NCBI GenBank assembly: GCA_021774445.1 | Contig: JAJFJA010000056.1 | Location: 206,347 to 270,346 of the forward strand | Direction: 5' to 3' | Origin: Alphaproteobacteria bacterium | GTDB taxonomy: Bacteria > Pseudomonadota > Alphaproteobacteria > UBA6615 | Length of the DNA stretch: 64,000 nucleotides | Part shown: positions 33,506 through 43,243 of the stretch, one piece after another | How the letters are laid out: the number at the start of each line of letters is the position of its first letter | How positions within the stretch are numbered: the stretch's first letter is position 1 | Made by a program: the position numbers and the translations under genes | Notes under the pieces: model-generated | Database searches by the model: none | What the model was told of the DNA's origin: nothing | Seen by the model: the letters and a program-made list of their open reading frames with translations, nothing else

Positions 33506-36249
33506 GTCTTGCTCCTTGCCGCGACGATGGCGTCCCGCACGCGGTGAGGCAGGGCCGGCAATGTCGTGATCCGCGCATTGGTGGCGTCTTTTATCGCGTT
33601 TAGGATGGCCGGCGCGGTCGGGATCAAGGCGTGCTCGCCAAGTCCTTTTGCGCCGAACGGTCCCTCCGGATCGGGCTCCTCGATTAGGATCGTTTCGATC
33701 TCAGGCACGTCGCCGATCGTGGGGATGAGGTAGTCATGAAGATTCTCGGTGCGGCCGGGGATATACTCCTCCATCAAGGCCAAACCGATGCCTTGGGCGA
33801 TGCCGCCCTCGATCTGACCTTCAGCCAGGGTGGGGTTGATCACCCGGCCGAGGTCGTGGGCGGCGGTGATCTTGAGTAGTTTCACGGTGCCCAGCGCGAC
33901 GTCCACGGCAAGTTCCACCATCTGGGCACCATAACCATAAACCGCGTAGGGATCGCCCTGCCCATTCGCGTCGAGGGGCGTCGTCGGGGGGTCGTAACTC
34001 TCTTCCGCGCGGAAGACGAAGCCATCGGCATCGGGCTCGAATGACACTAGGTCGATGGCCCTTGCGGCGCCGCCGTCGGCGACCGTCAGCACGGCTCCGT
34101 GCAAAGCCAGGACCGCTGCCTCCGTGACATTGGCGTGGCGCAGGATTGCGGCCCGAAGGGCGCGGCCGGCCAGCTCTGCGGCTTTGCCCGAGACGTAGGT
34201 CTGGCGTGAGGCGGAGGTTTTGCCGGCGTCGGGGGTCATAGCGGTATCGCCGCCGAGCAGCTGAAACGAGGAGATGGGCAGACCGAGCGCGTCGGCGCAG
34301 ATCTGGGTGATTACCGTATTGGAGCCCTGACCGATGTCGGTGGCACCCTGATGCAGTATTAGATCGCCGGCGTTGGTCAGCCCGAGTTTGATCGTCGATG
34401 GGTTGGGCAGTGCCGTGTTGCCGCAGCCATACCAGCAGGAGGCGATGCCGACGCCACGGCGGTGCTCGCCACCGGCGCGATGGTTCGCCGCTTCGGCGTC
34501 GCCAAGGGCGCGGGTCCAATGTGGCGCCAAGGCGTCGAGGCATTTGCCGATACCGACGCCGGCGCGCAACGTCTGGCCGGTGACGGTGACATCGCCGTCG
34601 CGGTAGGCGTTGCGGCGGCGAAATTCGAGGCGGTCGAGGCCATTTGCCAAGGCCAGGTCGTCATATAAGAGTTCTTGCAGGATCGTGGCTTGCGGGACGC
34701 CGAAGCCGCGGAAGGCACCGGAGATCGCCCCGTTGGTATGAATGGCGCGGGCGGTCGCGTGATAGTTCGGGGTGCAGTATGGCCCTGATGCGTGGACGGG
34801 TACGCGGTTGGCGACAGTCGGCCCCCAACTGGCATAGGGGCCGGTATTGAAGTCGCCGGTGAAGTGCATCGCCGTGATCCGTCCTTGGTCGTCGGTGGCA
34901 ATGCGGGCGCGCATATGTGCCGGATGTCGCTTGGTGGTCGCGGCCATGGAGTCGGTGCGGCTATAGACCATCCGAGCCGGGCGGCCAGTCTTCAAGGCGA
35001 CCAGGCCAATAAGCGGTTGCAGCGAAATATCGAGCTTCGAGCCGAAACCACCGCCGGTCGCGGTGGGAATAATGCGCACCCGGTCCGGCGGCAAATCCAG
35101 CAGCGCGGCGGTATCGTCGCGATCCATGTAGGGTGCTTGGGTACAGGCCTGAATGACCAGGGTGTCGTCCTCCAGCCAGGCGGCGCCGGCCTCGGGCTCG
35201 ATATAGGCGTGTTCCCCATAAGGGGTTTCGACGGCGCCTTGGGCGACATGGGCAGATGATGCCAGCGCGGCCTGGGTGTCACCGCGGCGGACCGCTCCTT
35301 CGATGAGGATATTGCCGGGCCGGTCGTCGTGTAGACGCGGGGCTTCGGCGGCAAGCGCCGCCTGCGGCTCGAGGGTGTGGGGCAATACCGTCCAGTCGAT
35401 TGGGAAGTCGGTGGTATCGAGAGTAGCCATGGCGTCCGGTTCGCCGGCGATCAGCACGATGGCCTCACCACGAAATCGGGCGACGGACTCGGCTAAGGCG
35501 GGTTGGTCGGCGAAAGGCGGAATGACGCCGAAGCGGTTGCGGCCGGGAATGTCGGCCGCCGAGAAAATCGCGACGATGCCTGGTCGTGCGCCGTGCCATG
35601 CTGCGATATCGCCGAGTTCAAAAGCGGCGTGATGGTAGCGTGAGCGAATGGCGTGAACGACCAGGCTATTTTCGGGCCAGGCGTCGGCGCCGAAAATATC
35701 GGTGCCGTTGACCTTCGGGACGCCGTCGAGGCGTTCGAGACGGGTGCCAATGGCGCACCCGGCCTGCGGTTGGGCCGCCGGCGGCGGGTCGCGCCAACTA
35801 TCGCAGACCGCGCTAAGGATCTTGCGATAACCCGTGCAACGGCAAAGAACGCCGCCGAGTGCTTGCGCGGCCTCGGCCATGGTGGGGCGAGGGGTCGTCT
35901 CGAGCAGCGCCGCGGCGGCCACCAGCATGCCGGGCGTGCAAATACCGCACTGGGCGGCGCCGTGCCGGAGGAAAGCGTGTTGCAGGCGGCTGAGGCTTCC
36001 ATCGCTCAGGCCCTCGACGGTCGTGACCGACCGTCCGGTCACTTGTGCAACGGGCACGAGGCAAGCGCAAACCGGCGCACCATCCAGCAGCACGGTGCAA
36101 GCGCCGCAGTCGCCGGCATCGCAGCCGACTTTGGTGCCGGTTAGCCGCAATTCGTTGCGTAAGAGATCGCTCAGGCGACGGGTCGGCAGGGCGCGGACTG
36201 CCGTGCGGTGTCCGTTGAGGTCCAGTCGAACGTCGATCTTGCCGGTCAT
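33502..36249 (-). CDS. Molybdenum hydroxylase, fused [2Fe-2S] and molybdopterin subunits
   Basis: This 915-residue protein joins two subunits that are often separate in the xanthine dehydrogenase family. Residues 1-155 carry both [2Fe-2S] clusters: GCDAGDCGACTV with a later CAC for the plant-type cluster, and CGICTPGML with CRCTGY for the second. From about 165 to the end is the molybdopterin-binding chain, with TGGGFGSKLD, GAFRGFGVPQ, DIGQGSNTVI and the active-site Glu in GPFGAKGLGEHA. It would hydroxylate a ring carbon next to nitrogen using water, passing electrons to the FAD subunit encoded just upstream (4-base overlap). The fused form is like aldehyde oxidoreductase. Confidence 0.92.
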   Translation of the reverse strand: MTGKIDVRLDLNGHRTAVRALPTRRLSDLLRNELRLTGTKVGCDAGDCGACTVLLDGAPVCACLVPVAQVTGRSVTTVEGLSDGSLSRLQHAFLRHGAAQCGICTPGMLVAAAALLETTPRPTMAEAAQALGGVLCRCTGYRKILSAVCDSWRDPPPAAQPQAGCAIGTRLERLDGVPKVNGTDIFGADAWPENSLVVHAIRSRYHHAAFELGDIAAWHGARPGIVAIFSAADIPGRNRFGVIPPFADQPALAESVARFRGEAIVLIAGEPDAMATLDTTDFPIDWTVLPHTLEPQAALAAEAPRLHDDRPGNILIEGAVRRGDTQAALASSAHVAQGAVETPYGEHAYIEPEAGAAWLEDDTLVIQACTQAPYMDRDDTAALLDLPPDRVRIIPTATGGGFGSKLDISLQPLIGLVALKTGRPARMVYSRTDSMAATTKRHPAHMRARIATDDQGRITAMHFTGDFNTGPYASWGPTVANRVPVHASGPYCTPNYHATARAIHTNGAISGAFRGFGVPQATILQELLYDDLALANGLDRLEFRRRNAYRDGDVTVTGQTLRAGVGIGKCLDALAPHWTRALGDAEAANHRAGGEHRRGVGIASCWYGCGNTALPNPSTIKLGLTNAGDLILHQGATDIGQGSNTVITQICADALGLPISSFQLLGGDTAMTPDAGKTSASRQTYVSGKAAELAGRALRAAILRHANVTEAAVLALHGAVLTVADGGAARAIDLVSFEPDADGFVFRAEESYDPPTTPLDANGQGDPYAVYGYGAQMVELAVDVALGTVKLLKITAAHDLGRVINPTLAEGQIEGGIAQGIGLALMEEYIPGRTENLHDYLIPTIGDVPEIETILIEEPDPEGPFGAKGLGEHALIPTAPAILNAIKDATNARITTLPALPHRVRDAIVAARSKT

Positions 36250-37085
36250 GCCGTCCCCGCGGCGTTTGCGACGGCGCGGCGCAGCAGTTCGGCCGCTGCG
36301 TGAGTACGGTATTCGGCGGAGCCGCGGATATCAGCTATCGGCGCGACGTGTGTGGCCACCGCCGCCGCACAAATGTGTTCTGCAAGTGCGGGGCCGATCC
36401 GCCGGCCGACGAGATCGCTTTCCAAGGATGAAAGCCGCTGCGCCACGGCGCTGCAGGAACCGATCGCCAAGGCGGCCTCGGAGATGCGGTCATCCTCTAC
36501 CGCAATGCGTGCCGCAACCATGGCGATGGAGATCACCAAGTAGCGGCGGGCGCCGAGTTTCTGAAAATCCGAGCGTCCTGACACGGCCCGTTTGGGTAGG
36601 ACGATGGCGGTTACGAGTTCGTTGCTGCGACGGGCGGTCTTGCGCACGCCGAGAATAAAATCTTTGAGCGGTAGGTGACGGGTTTTTTCGGCGGATTGCA
36701 GCTCCAGTTGCGCATCGAGGATGAGCAAGGCGGGCACGCCGTCGGCCGCGGGTGAGGCGTTGCACAGGTTGCCGACGATTGTCGCCGTGTTCTGGATCTG
36801 CACAGAGCCGATTTCGAGGGCCGCTTGCTTCAGGGCATTGAAGGCGGCGGGGAGAGTGGCTCTTGCCAGGTCGGTCCAGGTCGTGCCGGCGCCGATGCGC
36901 CAAGCCTCGGCCCCTTCCACTATGCCGCGGAGGCCGGCGATCGCGCCGATGTCGAGAATGTCGCCAGGCAATGCCGCCGCCGCGATTGCCGGGTAGAGGT
37001 CGGTCCCGCCGGCCAGAATAGTGCGGCGACCGCCGGCCAACAGCGCCAGGGCCTCGTCCAATTCGGTCGGTCTGCCATATTCCAT
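36246..37085 (-). CDS. FAD-binding subunit of the molybdenum hydroxylase
   Basis: This 279-residue CoxM-type subunit has the FAD motif ILAGGTDLYPAI near the start and a second flavin loop TIVGNLCNASPAADGVPAL. A C-terminal CO-dehydrogenase-flavoprotein domain contains FQKLGARRYLVISIAMVAARI. The ATG at 37085 (MEYGRPTELDEAL) matches the family start; a longer frame would run through the putative operator. It is the first gene of the five-gene operon and diverges from marR across 148 bases. Confidence 0.9.
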   Translation of the reverse strand: MEYGRPTELDEALALLAGGRRTILAGGTDLYPAIAAAALPGDILDIGAIAGLRGIVEGAEAWRIGAGTTWTDLARATLPAAFNALKQAALEIGSVQIQNTATIVGNLCNASPAADGVPALLILDAQLELQSAEKTRHLPLKDFILGVRKTARRSNELVTAIVLPKRAVSGRSDFQKLGARRYLVISIAMVAARIAVEDDRISEAALAIGSCSAVAQRLSSLESDLVGRRIGPALAEHICAAAVATHVAPIADIRGSAEYRTHAAAELLRRAVANAAGTA

Positions 37086-37133
37086 TGGTCGCCGCGCTTG
37101 GTCCCTTCCCGCCACCGGTATGGTGCCGCTAAA

Positions 37134-37150
37134 TTTGTTTGTGTGCAAAT
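37134..37150. promoter_or_regulatory. Putative MarR operator, site A (FAD-subunit operon / marR divergent promoter)
   Basis: TTTGTTTGTGTGCAAAT lies midway between the divergent starts at 37085 and 37234. Its core TTTGTGTGCAAA is a near palindrome. The same 17-mer, with one change, precedes hyuA, and a looser copy precedes the ABC importer. The simplest reading is autoregulation plus operon control by the adjacent MarR protein. Confidence 0.65.
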
Positions 37151-37233
37151 GGAATTCCTGGTGTACGGTTGGTGTGGGCCCGACCCGATATGGCGGAGAA
37201 AGGCCGTTTTCAGCCGCGAGAAGGCTTCGAGAG

Positions 37234-37683
37234 ATGGCGGACGAAATCTTGGTTGATACGGAACCGGCGAGAGACGAGGCGTATCATTTGGACACGCAGG
37301 TCGGGTTCCTTTTGCGCAAGGTCACGCAGCGGCATCTCTCGATTTTTGGGGCGGTATTGCCGGAGATTACGGCCACCCAATTTGCGACCATGGCGAAGTC
37401 CTGCGAGCTTGGCGCGGTATCACAAAATGAACTCGGCCGGGCGACGGCAATGGATGCGGCGACCATCAAGGGGGTCATTGACCGGCTCCAAAGTCGCGGC
37501 CTGATGGCGACGACGCCGCACCCCTCCGACCGCCGGCGCCTTATCGTCACCTTGACGGAACGAGGGAGGGTAGCGCTCGAGGCGATGAAGGCGCGGGCCC
37601 GTGAGATTAGCGAGCAGACGCTGGCGCCGCTGAGTTTGCCGGAACGGCGAGCGTTTCTCAGAGCCTTAAAGAAACTGACCTAA
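37234..37683 (+). CDS. MarR-family transcriptional regulator
   Basis: This 149-residue winged-helix dimeric regulator has a helical N-terminus (DTQVGFLLRKVTQRHLSIFG), a recognition region (SQNELGRATAMDAATIKGVIDRLQSRGL), and the wing HPSDRRRLIVTLTERG. Its C-terminal dimer helices end LRALKKLT. The ATG at 37234 gives the family length; the long upstream extension crosses the operator. Members of this family usually repress catabolic genes until an aromatic or acidic ligand binds. It overlaps the end of convergent hyuB by 4 bases. Confidence 0.92.
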   Translation: MADEILVDTEPARDEAYHLDTQVGFLLRKVTQRHLSIFGAVLPEITATQFATMAKSCELGAVSQNELGRATAMDAATIKGVIDRLQSRGLMATTPHPSDRRRLIVTLTERGRVALEAMKARAREISEQTLAPLSLPERRAFLRALKKLT

Positions 37684-39434
37684 CGTTGCGCCGCGCCGGC
37701 GGCCCGAAGGGCCTCGGTCGCGGCCCTGTCGATGGTCGGTGGGGCGCCGTCGATCACCACAGCGAACAGGGTGTGCGCCTGTTCGGGCGTGTAATAACCC
37801 AAGCAAACATCCTCCAGCACCTCAGTGGGGTCGCGGCGGCACGGATCGCCATAACCGCCACCGCCGGGTGTGCCGACATGGACGTGGTCCCCGGCTGCCA
37901 GCGGGATGTTCTGCTCCTTGGAGAGGTGGTCGGGGATATATGACTGGCCGTTACGCCAAACCCTGACCGTGTTGGTGGCGCCGGCGGCGCCGCCAAGGGC
38001 GCCCTGCGGGCCGAAGCGACCATGATCCATGACAAAAGAGGCGCGGGCCTCGCCGCGCAATAGCTCGACCTCGTACTCCAGCCCGAAACCGCCGCGGTGG
38101 TAGCCGGCGCCGCCCGAACCCTCGCGCAAAGCATAGCGCCGATAGAGCACCGGATAGGCCTGTTCCATGATTTCGACCGGTGGGGCCTTGGAGATGCCGA
38201 TGGTGGAACAGCCGTTGGTCAGGCCGTCATGATCGGCGTTGCCGCCGTAGCCGCCGCCGGAAATCTGGTACATGACGTAGCTGCGATCGCTGTCCGGATC
38301 GTGGCCGCCAAGGGCGAAGTTGCCGCTACTGCCGGCCGGGGCTGCGGTAACGACGTCCGGCAGGGCTTCGACCAACGCGGCGAACACCGCCTCGGCAATG
38401 CGTTGGGAGACTTCAGCCGCGCAGCCGGAGACCGGCCGCGGATAGTGCGCATCAAGGAAGGTACCGACCGGCCGGTTGACGATCAGCGGCTCAAAGGCGC
38501 CGGCGCTAATGGGTATGTCGGGAAAGATGTGGCGCATCGCCAAGTAGATCGAGGACAGGGTGGTGGCCAGCACGCTATTCATGGGCCCTTGGCAAGGTGG
38601 GCTTGATTTGCTCAGGTCGAAGACCAGGTCGCGCCCTTTTCGGGTGACCGTCAGGTTGACCTCCAGCGGCTCGTTGACCACACCATCGGAATCGACGTAG
38701 GCGCTTGCCTGATACGTGCCTGCGGGGATGCGTGCGATATGGGCGCGCATCTGTTCTGCGGCACGAATACGCAGTTCGGCAATGGCCTCGCGAACGGTGT
38801 CGTCGCCGTAGCGGTCGAGAAGGGCGTTGAGGCGTGCTTCGCCGACGAGAAGGGCAGCGGACTGGGCCTTAACGTCACCAATGCGCTGCTCAGCGACACG
38901 AATGTTGGAACAGATGATAGCGTAGATTTCCCGGTCCATCCGGCCGCGCTTGAACAGTTTGACCGGTGGTAGGCGCAATCCCTCTTGCTCAACCGCGGTG
39001 GCCGAGGCGGAGAAACCGCCAGGCACCGAGCCGCCGATGTCGGGCCAGTGGCCGGTGTTGGAAAGCCAGCAGAAAATTTCGCCGTCGCGATAGTAGGGGC
39101 GGGCGAAACGCACATCCATAAGATGGGTACCGCCAAGATAGGGATCGTTGACGATGTAGATATCGTCGGGTTCGGGTTCGCCCGCGTCACCGCTGCGGAT
39201 CATCTCAATCAGGGTGCGGGTGGAAAACTGCATCGTACCGACGAAGATCGGCAGGCCGCCGGCGCCCTGGGCGATCAGCGCGCCATCGTCGGCGGCATAG
39301 ATACCGTCGGAGCGATCGTTGGCTTCCGCAATCACCGGGGAGAAGGCGGCGCGGGAGAAACACATGTCCATCTCATCGCAGACCTGTTGCAAGCCCGACT
39401 GAATGACCGAGAGGGTGATGGGATCAAGTGCCAT
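37680..39434 (-). CDS. hyuB: Hydantoinase/oxoprolinase B-type subunit
   Basis: This 584-residue subunit is of the ATP-dependent hydantoinase/5-oxoprolinase/lactamase complexes. Landmarks are MCFSRAAFSPVIAEANDRSDG, IYIVNDPYLGGTHLMDVR, SNTGHWPDIGGSVPGGFS, GPMNSVLATTLSSIYLAMRHIFP, and a glycine-rich end GGGGYGDPCRRDP that is also typical. Together with HyuA it would hydrolyse a cyclic amide with ATP; related pairs open N-methylhydantoin, 5-oxoproline, caprolactam or valerolactam. It lies 17 bases after hyuA and is co-transcribed. Confidence 0.93.
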   Translation of the reverse strand: MALDPITLSVIQSGLQQVCDEMDMCFSRAAFSPVIAEANDRSDGIYAADDGALIAQGAGGLPIFVGTMQFSTRTLIEMIRSGDAGEPEPDDIYIVNDPYLGGTHLMDVRFARPYYRDGEIFCWLSNTGHWPDIGGSVPGGFSASATAVEQEGLRLPPVKLFKRGRMDREIYAIICSNIRVAEQRIGDVKAQSAALLVGEARLNALLDRYGDDTVREAIAELRIRAAEQMRAHIARIPAGTYQASAYVDSDGVVNEPLEVNLTVTRKGRDLVFDLSKSSPPCQGPMNSVLATTLSSIYLAMRHIFPDIPISAGAFEPLIVNRPVGTFLDAHYPRPVSGCAAEVSQRIAEAVFAALVEALPDVVTAAPAGSSGNFALGGHDPDSDRSYVMYQISGGGYGGNADHDGLTNGCSTIGISKAPPVEIMEQAYPVLYRRYALREGSGGAGYHRGGFGLEYEVELLRGEARASFVMDHGRFGPQGALGGAAGATNTVRVWRNGQSYIPDHLSKEQNIPLAAGDHVHVGTPGGGGYGDPCRRDPTEVLEDVCLGYYTPEQAHTLFAVVIDGAPPTIDRAATEALRAAGAAQR

Positions 39435-39451
39435 GCCTCAGTTCCTTGCGC

Positions 39452-41515
39452 TTAGTTCCCGACGATTTGGATGTGGATATTGCCGTCCGGGTCGTCGGTG
39501 GCGATGTTGCCGGGCTCGATAACGATGGTGGTATCCATCTGTTCGACAATCGCCGGTCCTTCAATGCGACAGCCGGCCGGTAGCCGGTCGCGCCAATAGA
39601 TCGAGGTATCCTGCCAGCCGCCCGCGAACCATACGGGGCGGGTGCCGATCTCGGCAGCCGCCAGCGTCACCTCCCGGGTTGCCGGGTCGATGAGAGAGGA
39701 CAGATCGACCGGTGGGCGCACGCCGATAATCGAGGCGTTAAGGTTCACTAAGTTGGCGCGGATCTCCGAAAGCTCGACCCGGAAACGGTCGAAGTAGGCT
39801 CGTTCAAACAGGCTTTGTAGCGTGGTGCGATCGGGCGTGGGTCCGGGTAACGCTACACGCAGCAAGTGGGTCTGCCCGACAAATTGCATGTCGGCACTGA
39901 AGACGTGGCGGATCTCGCTGATGCCGACCGTTTCCTTTTCGATCAGTCGTTCGCCTGCGGCGGTTTGGCGGGCGAAGATGGCATGCACCCGATCGAGGTC
40001 AACCGCGTCGATGGGGGCATTGATGGTATTGACGAAATCGTGCCGCAGGTCGGCGACGACACAGCCGAGCGCGTTGGTTATGCCCGGACGGCTGGGCACG
40101 AGGACCGTGGGGATGCCGAGCTCGCGGGCCAGCGCGGTGGCATGTAGTGGTCCGGCGCCGCCGAAGGCAAAGAGGGCGAAGTCGCGTGGGTCCGTGCCCA
40201 GGGAGATCGAGACCATACGAATGGCACCGGCCATATGGGCATTGGCCACTTGCAGTACCGCGGCGGCGGACTCCTCGGCGGCTAAGCCCAAAGGGTCGCC
40301 GAGGTCGCGGGCGAAGATGCTGCGTACGGTGTCCACCGACACCGGGTCGTCGACAGCCAGGAGTTTGTCCGGGTTCAAACGGCCGAGCAGGATATTGGCG
40401 TCGGAGATGGTCGGCCGTGCGCCGCCGCGGCCGTAGCAAATAGGGCCTGGGTCGGCGCCGGCACTTTCCGGGCCGACTTGCAGCAGGCCGGCTTCGTCTA
40501 CTCTAGCGATGGAACCGCCGCCGGCGCCGACGGTGCGCACGTCGACCATCGGCACATGGATCGGCATGGCGTACTCGATCTCGATTTCATTGGAGACCGC
40601 CGGTTCGGCATCGCGGATCAGCGCCACGTCCGTCGAGGTGCCGCCCATGTCATAGGTAATGAGATTGCCCACCCCGGCGCGGCGGCCGGTATAAGCGGCG
40701 GCCATGACACCCGACGCCGGCCCGGACATGACGGTCTTGGCGGCCTCCTTGGCGACGAAGTGGGAGGAGACCATGCCGCCATTGCCGTTCATGACGAGGA
40801 TCTCGCCAGGGTAGCCACGCTCGGAAAGTTCCGTCCGCAAGCGGTCCAAATAACGTGTCAGCAGCGGTTGGACCGAGGCGCTGATCGCGGCGGTGACACC
40901 ACGTTCGTACTCCCGGCTCTCGGAAAGCATGGCATGGCCCATGGTAATATTGCCGTTGGGCCAAATTTCGGCGGCGATAGCGGCGGCACGGCGTTCATGT
41001 GTCGGGTTGGCGTAGGCATGGAGGAAATGAATGACCAGAGATTCGCAGCCAGTGTGCATGAGCTGTCGCACGGCCCGTCGCAAGGCGTCCTCATCGAGAG
41101 GGGTACGGACAGTCCCGGTGGCGTCCATTCGCTCCGGAACCTCGAGCCGCAGATCACGCGGAATGATCGGTTTGAAGCGGCCGAACATGCCGTAGGCATG
41201 GGGCCGGGTGCGGCGGCCAAGCTCGAGCAGGTCGCGGAATCCGGCCGTGGTGATCAAGCCGGTGCGGCAGAGATTGCGCTCAAGGACGGCATTGGTCGTG
41301 GTGGTCGTACCGTGCACGATGAGATCGATCGACGTAAGGTCGGCCGCCACCGCCCGCAAGGCCGCCAAAACGCCGAACGCCTGGTTCACGGCGGTCGTCG
41401 GTTGCTTGGCAAGGCGCACTTGCTTGGTCGCGGGATCGAGTAAGATGAGGTCCGTGTAGGTGCCGCCAACATCGACGCCCGCGACAATGCCACCTGCCAA
41501 GCCGTATTCGGTCAT
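39452..41515 (-). CDS. hyuA: Hydantoinase/oxoprolinase A-type subunit (ATP-binding)
   Basis: This 687-residue subunit has the sugar-kinase-like ATPase fold that phosphorylates the cyclic amide. The N-terminal phosphate loop is GVDVGGTYTDLILLD. Other landmarks are LIVHGTTTTTNAVLER, TGLITTAGFRDLLELGRRTRP, NGNGGMVSSHFVAKEAAKTVMSGPASGV, YDMGGTSTDVAL and GAGGGSIARVDEAGLLQVGPESAGADPGP. The length matches bacterial HyuA. The start at 41515 lies 45 bases from the conserved operator-like site. A divergent membrane-protein gene starts at 41619. Confidence 0.94.
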   Translation of the reverse strand: MTEYGLAGGIVAGVDVGGTYTDLILLDPATKQVRLAKQPTTAVNQAFGVLAALRAVAADLTSIDLIVHGTTTTTNAVLERNLCRTGLITTAGFRDLLELGRRTRPHAYGMFGRFKPIIPRDLRLEVPERMDATGTVRTPLDEDALRRAVRQLMHTGCESLVIHFLHAYANPTHERRAAAIAAEIWPNGNITMGHAMLSESREYERGVTAAISASVQPLLTRYLDRLRTELSERGYPGEILVMNGNGGMVSSHFVAKEAAKTVMSGPASGVMAAAYTGRRAGVGNLITYDMGGTSTDVALIRDAEPAVSNEIEIEYAMPIHVPMVDVRTVGAGGGSIARVDEAGLLQVGPESAGADPGPICYGRGGARPTISDANILLGRLNPDKLLAVDDPVSVDTVRSIFARDLGDPLGLAAEESAAAVLQVANAHMAGAIRMVSISLGTDPRDFALFAFGGAGPLHATALARELGIPTVLVPSRPGITNALGCVVADLRHDFVNTINAPIDAVDLDRVHAIFARQTAAGERLIEKETVGISEIRHVFSADMQFVGQTHLLRVALPGPTPDRTTLQSLFERAYFDRFRVELSEIRANLVNLNASIIGVRPPVDLSSLIDPATREVTLAAAEIGTRPVWFAGGWQDTSIYWRDRLPAGCRIEGPAIVEQMDTTIVIEPGNIATDDPDGNIHIQIVGN

Positions 41516-41559
41516 TGTAACTTTCCCAAGGTCTCCAGCCGCGACATCTTCGTCCTATG

Positions 41560-41576
41560 TTTGTTTGTGTACAAAT
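41560..41576. promoter_or_regulatory. Putative MarR operator, site B (hyuAB promoter)
   Basis: TTTGTTTGTGTACAAAT contains the perfect-arm dyad TTTGT-GT-ACAAA. It differs from site A at one position and lies 45 bases upstream of hyuA, within the 103-base gap shared with the divergent membrane-protein gene. Confidence 0.65.
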
Positions 41577-41618
41577 GATATTTTTGTGCCCTAAGAAAGA
41601 TCAACCGAGAAGCTGCCG

Positions 41619-43085
41619 ATGCGGCGGCGGTGGCGAAATTCGGTCGTGAGGGCAGCGGTGGTTCGGCGTCAGATCGTCTTGGCTTGGTTGGGACCCGCCC
41701 TTGCGCTGCTATTTCCGAGCGATCCGGCGCTTGCCCACACTGTCGGGCGCGGCTTCGTGATGCTGTTGCCGACGAACTACTATTTCGCCGGTGGGGGCTT
41801 GGCGGTCGCGGTTACTTTCCTGGTCTTGTTGGTGCTGCCGGCGCCGGTGCTAAGGCGGGGCTTCGCAGTACGCCGGAATTTCGTAAGACCGTCTTTTCCG
41901 ATTGGGACCGGTCTAAGCTGGGCGAGTTTTTTGTTGTTTGCCGTGCTGATCGCCGCTGGATTGACCGGCTCGCGCGACCCGCTGGTGAATCCGTTGCCGG
42001 TCACGGTATGGACAGTTTGGTGGGTCGGCTTCACTTTGATCACCGCGGTCTTCGGCGACATTTGGCGGACCGTGAACCCGTGGACCGGACCCTATCGGCT
42101 GCTCACCAGACTCACGGCGGACCAGAAGAGGTTGCCGCGCCGACGCCTGCCGGGCTGGATTGGCTACTGGCCAGCGGTCGCGGGGTTGTTCGCGTTTGCC
42201 TGGTTCGAACTGGTCGATATCGCGCCGGAGGACCCGGCTAGGCTGGCGAAACTTGCCAGTGCCTATTGGGTTGGTACGTTTGTCGCCATGCTGCTGTTCG
42301 GCGAAGAACGCTGGCGTTGCCGCGGTGAAATATTCTCGGTGTTTTTTGGGTTCGTGGCTCGATTGGCGCCGCTGTGGCGTGGGTCTTCGGGGGCGCGGTC
42401 GATGACGATCGCCGGCGTTCCCGGCGCGCAGCTCGTCGATACCAAAGTGCTGCCGCTCAGTGCCGGGTTGTTCATCCTGCTCGCGTTAGCGAGTGTTTCT
42501 TTCGACGGGTTGAGCAAGACTTTTTGGTGGCTCTCGCTGATCGGCGTGAATCCGCTGGAATTTCCGGGCCGGTCGGCCGTCACCGTGGCGAACACGATCG
42601 GACTGGCAGTGGCCTTCTTGGCACTCAGCGTGGCTTTCTTCGGTGCGGTTCTCGCCGGCAACGCGCTGGCAGGCGGACGGGTGGCGGCGCGCGAATGTCT
42701 CGGCCGGCTGGTGCTGTCGATCATGCCGATCGCGCTGGGCTATCACTTTGCGCACTATCTGACCGTGCTGTTGGTGAACGGTCAATATGCGCTGATCGCC
42801 GCGAGCGATCCATTTGCGACCGGGGCGGACCTGCTGGGGATCGGAAATTTCCAGGTGACGACGTCGTTTCTCAATCACCCCGCCGCCGTGGAGAATATTT
42901 GGCAAGCGCAGGCGGCGGGGATTGTGCTGGCCCATCTTGTCGCCGTATTGGTGGCTCATGGGATCGCCCTTGACCTCTATGGCAATGCCCGTCGCGCGGC
43001 CCTTAGCCAAATTCCTTTGGCGCTGCTGATGATCGCCTATACCGTATTCGGACTTTGGCTCCTGGCCACGCCTACCGGCAGCTGA
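41619..43085 (+). CDS. Polytopic membrane protein of unknown function
   Basis: This 488-residue protein has a short basic N-terminus, a possible cleavable segment ending PALAHTVGRG, and then about ten to twelve hydrophobic helices. A conserved-looking interhelical loop, FGDIWRTVNPWTGPYRLL, resembles a motif in large bacterial membrane proteins sometimes labelled fenitrothion hydrolases, but no catalytic residues can be assigned. Two histidines in GYHFAHYLTVLL sit within a helix and could bind metal or haem. It is divergent from hyuA and may share its control region. A link to the heterocycle locus is positional only. Confidence 0.75.
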   Translation: MRRRWRNSVVRAAVVRRQIVLAWLGPALALLFPSDPALAHTVGRGFVMLLPTNYYFAGGGLAVAVTFLVLLVLPAPVLRRGFAVRRNFVRPSFPIGTGLSWASFLLFAVLIAAGLTGSRDPLVNPLPVTVWTVWWVGFTLITAVFGDIWRTVNPWTGPYRLLTRLTADQKRLPRRRLPGWIGYWPAVAGLFAFAWFELVDIAPEDPARLAKLASAYWVGTFVAMLLFGEERWRCRGEIFSVFFGFVARLAPLWRGSSGARSMTIAGVPGAQLVDTKVLPLSAGLFILLALASVSFDGLSKTFWWLSLIGVNPLEFPGRSAVTVANTIGLAVAFLALSVAFFGAVLAGNALAGGRVAARECLGRLVLSIMPIALGYHFAHYLTVLLVNGQYALIAASDPFATGADLLGIGNFQVTTSFLNHPAAVENIWQAQAAGIVLAHLVAVLVAHGIALDLYGNARRAALSQIPLALLMIAYTVFGLWLLATPTGS

Positions 43086-43243
43086 GGGGCATATCGGCCG
43101 GCGGACCTCTATTGCATCCTTGTGTGCTGGAATTTGTCGGGTCATCCTGTAGAAACGCCCAGCCGGCGCCCCTGTGGGGTAAGCTGGCGGCGTATGCCGT
43201 CACGGCAATCGTTGGCGGTATGACAAGAATTGGGGAGGAAACA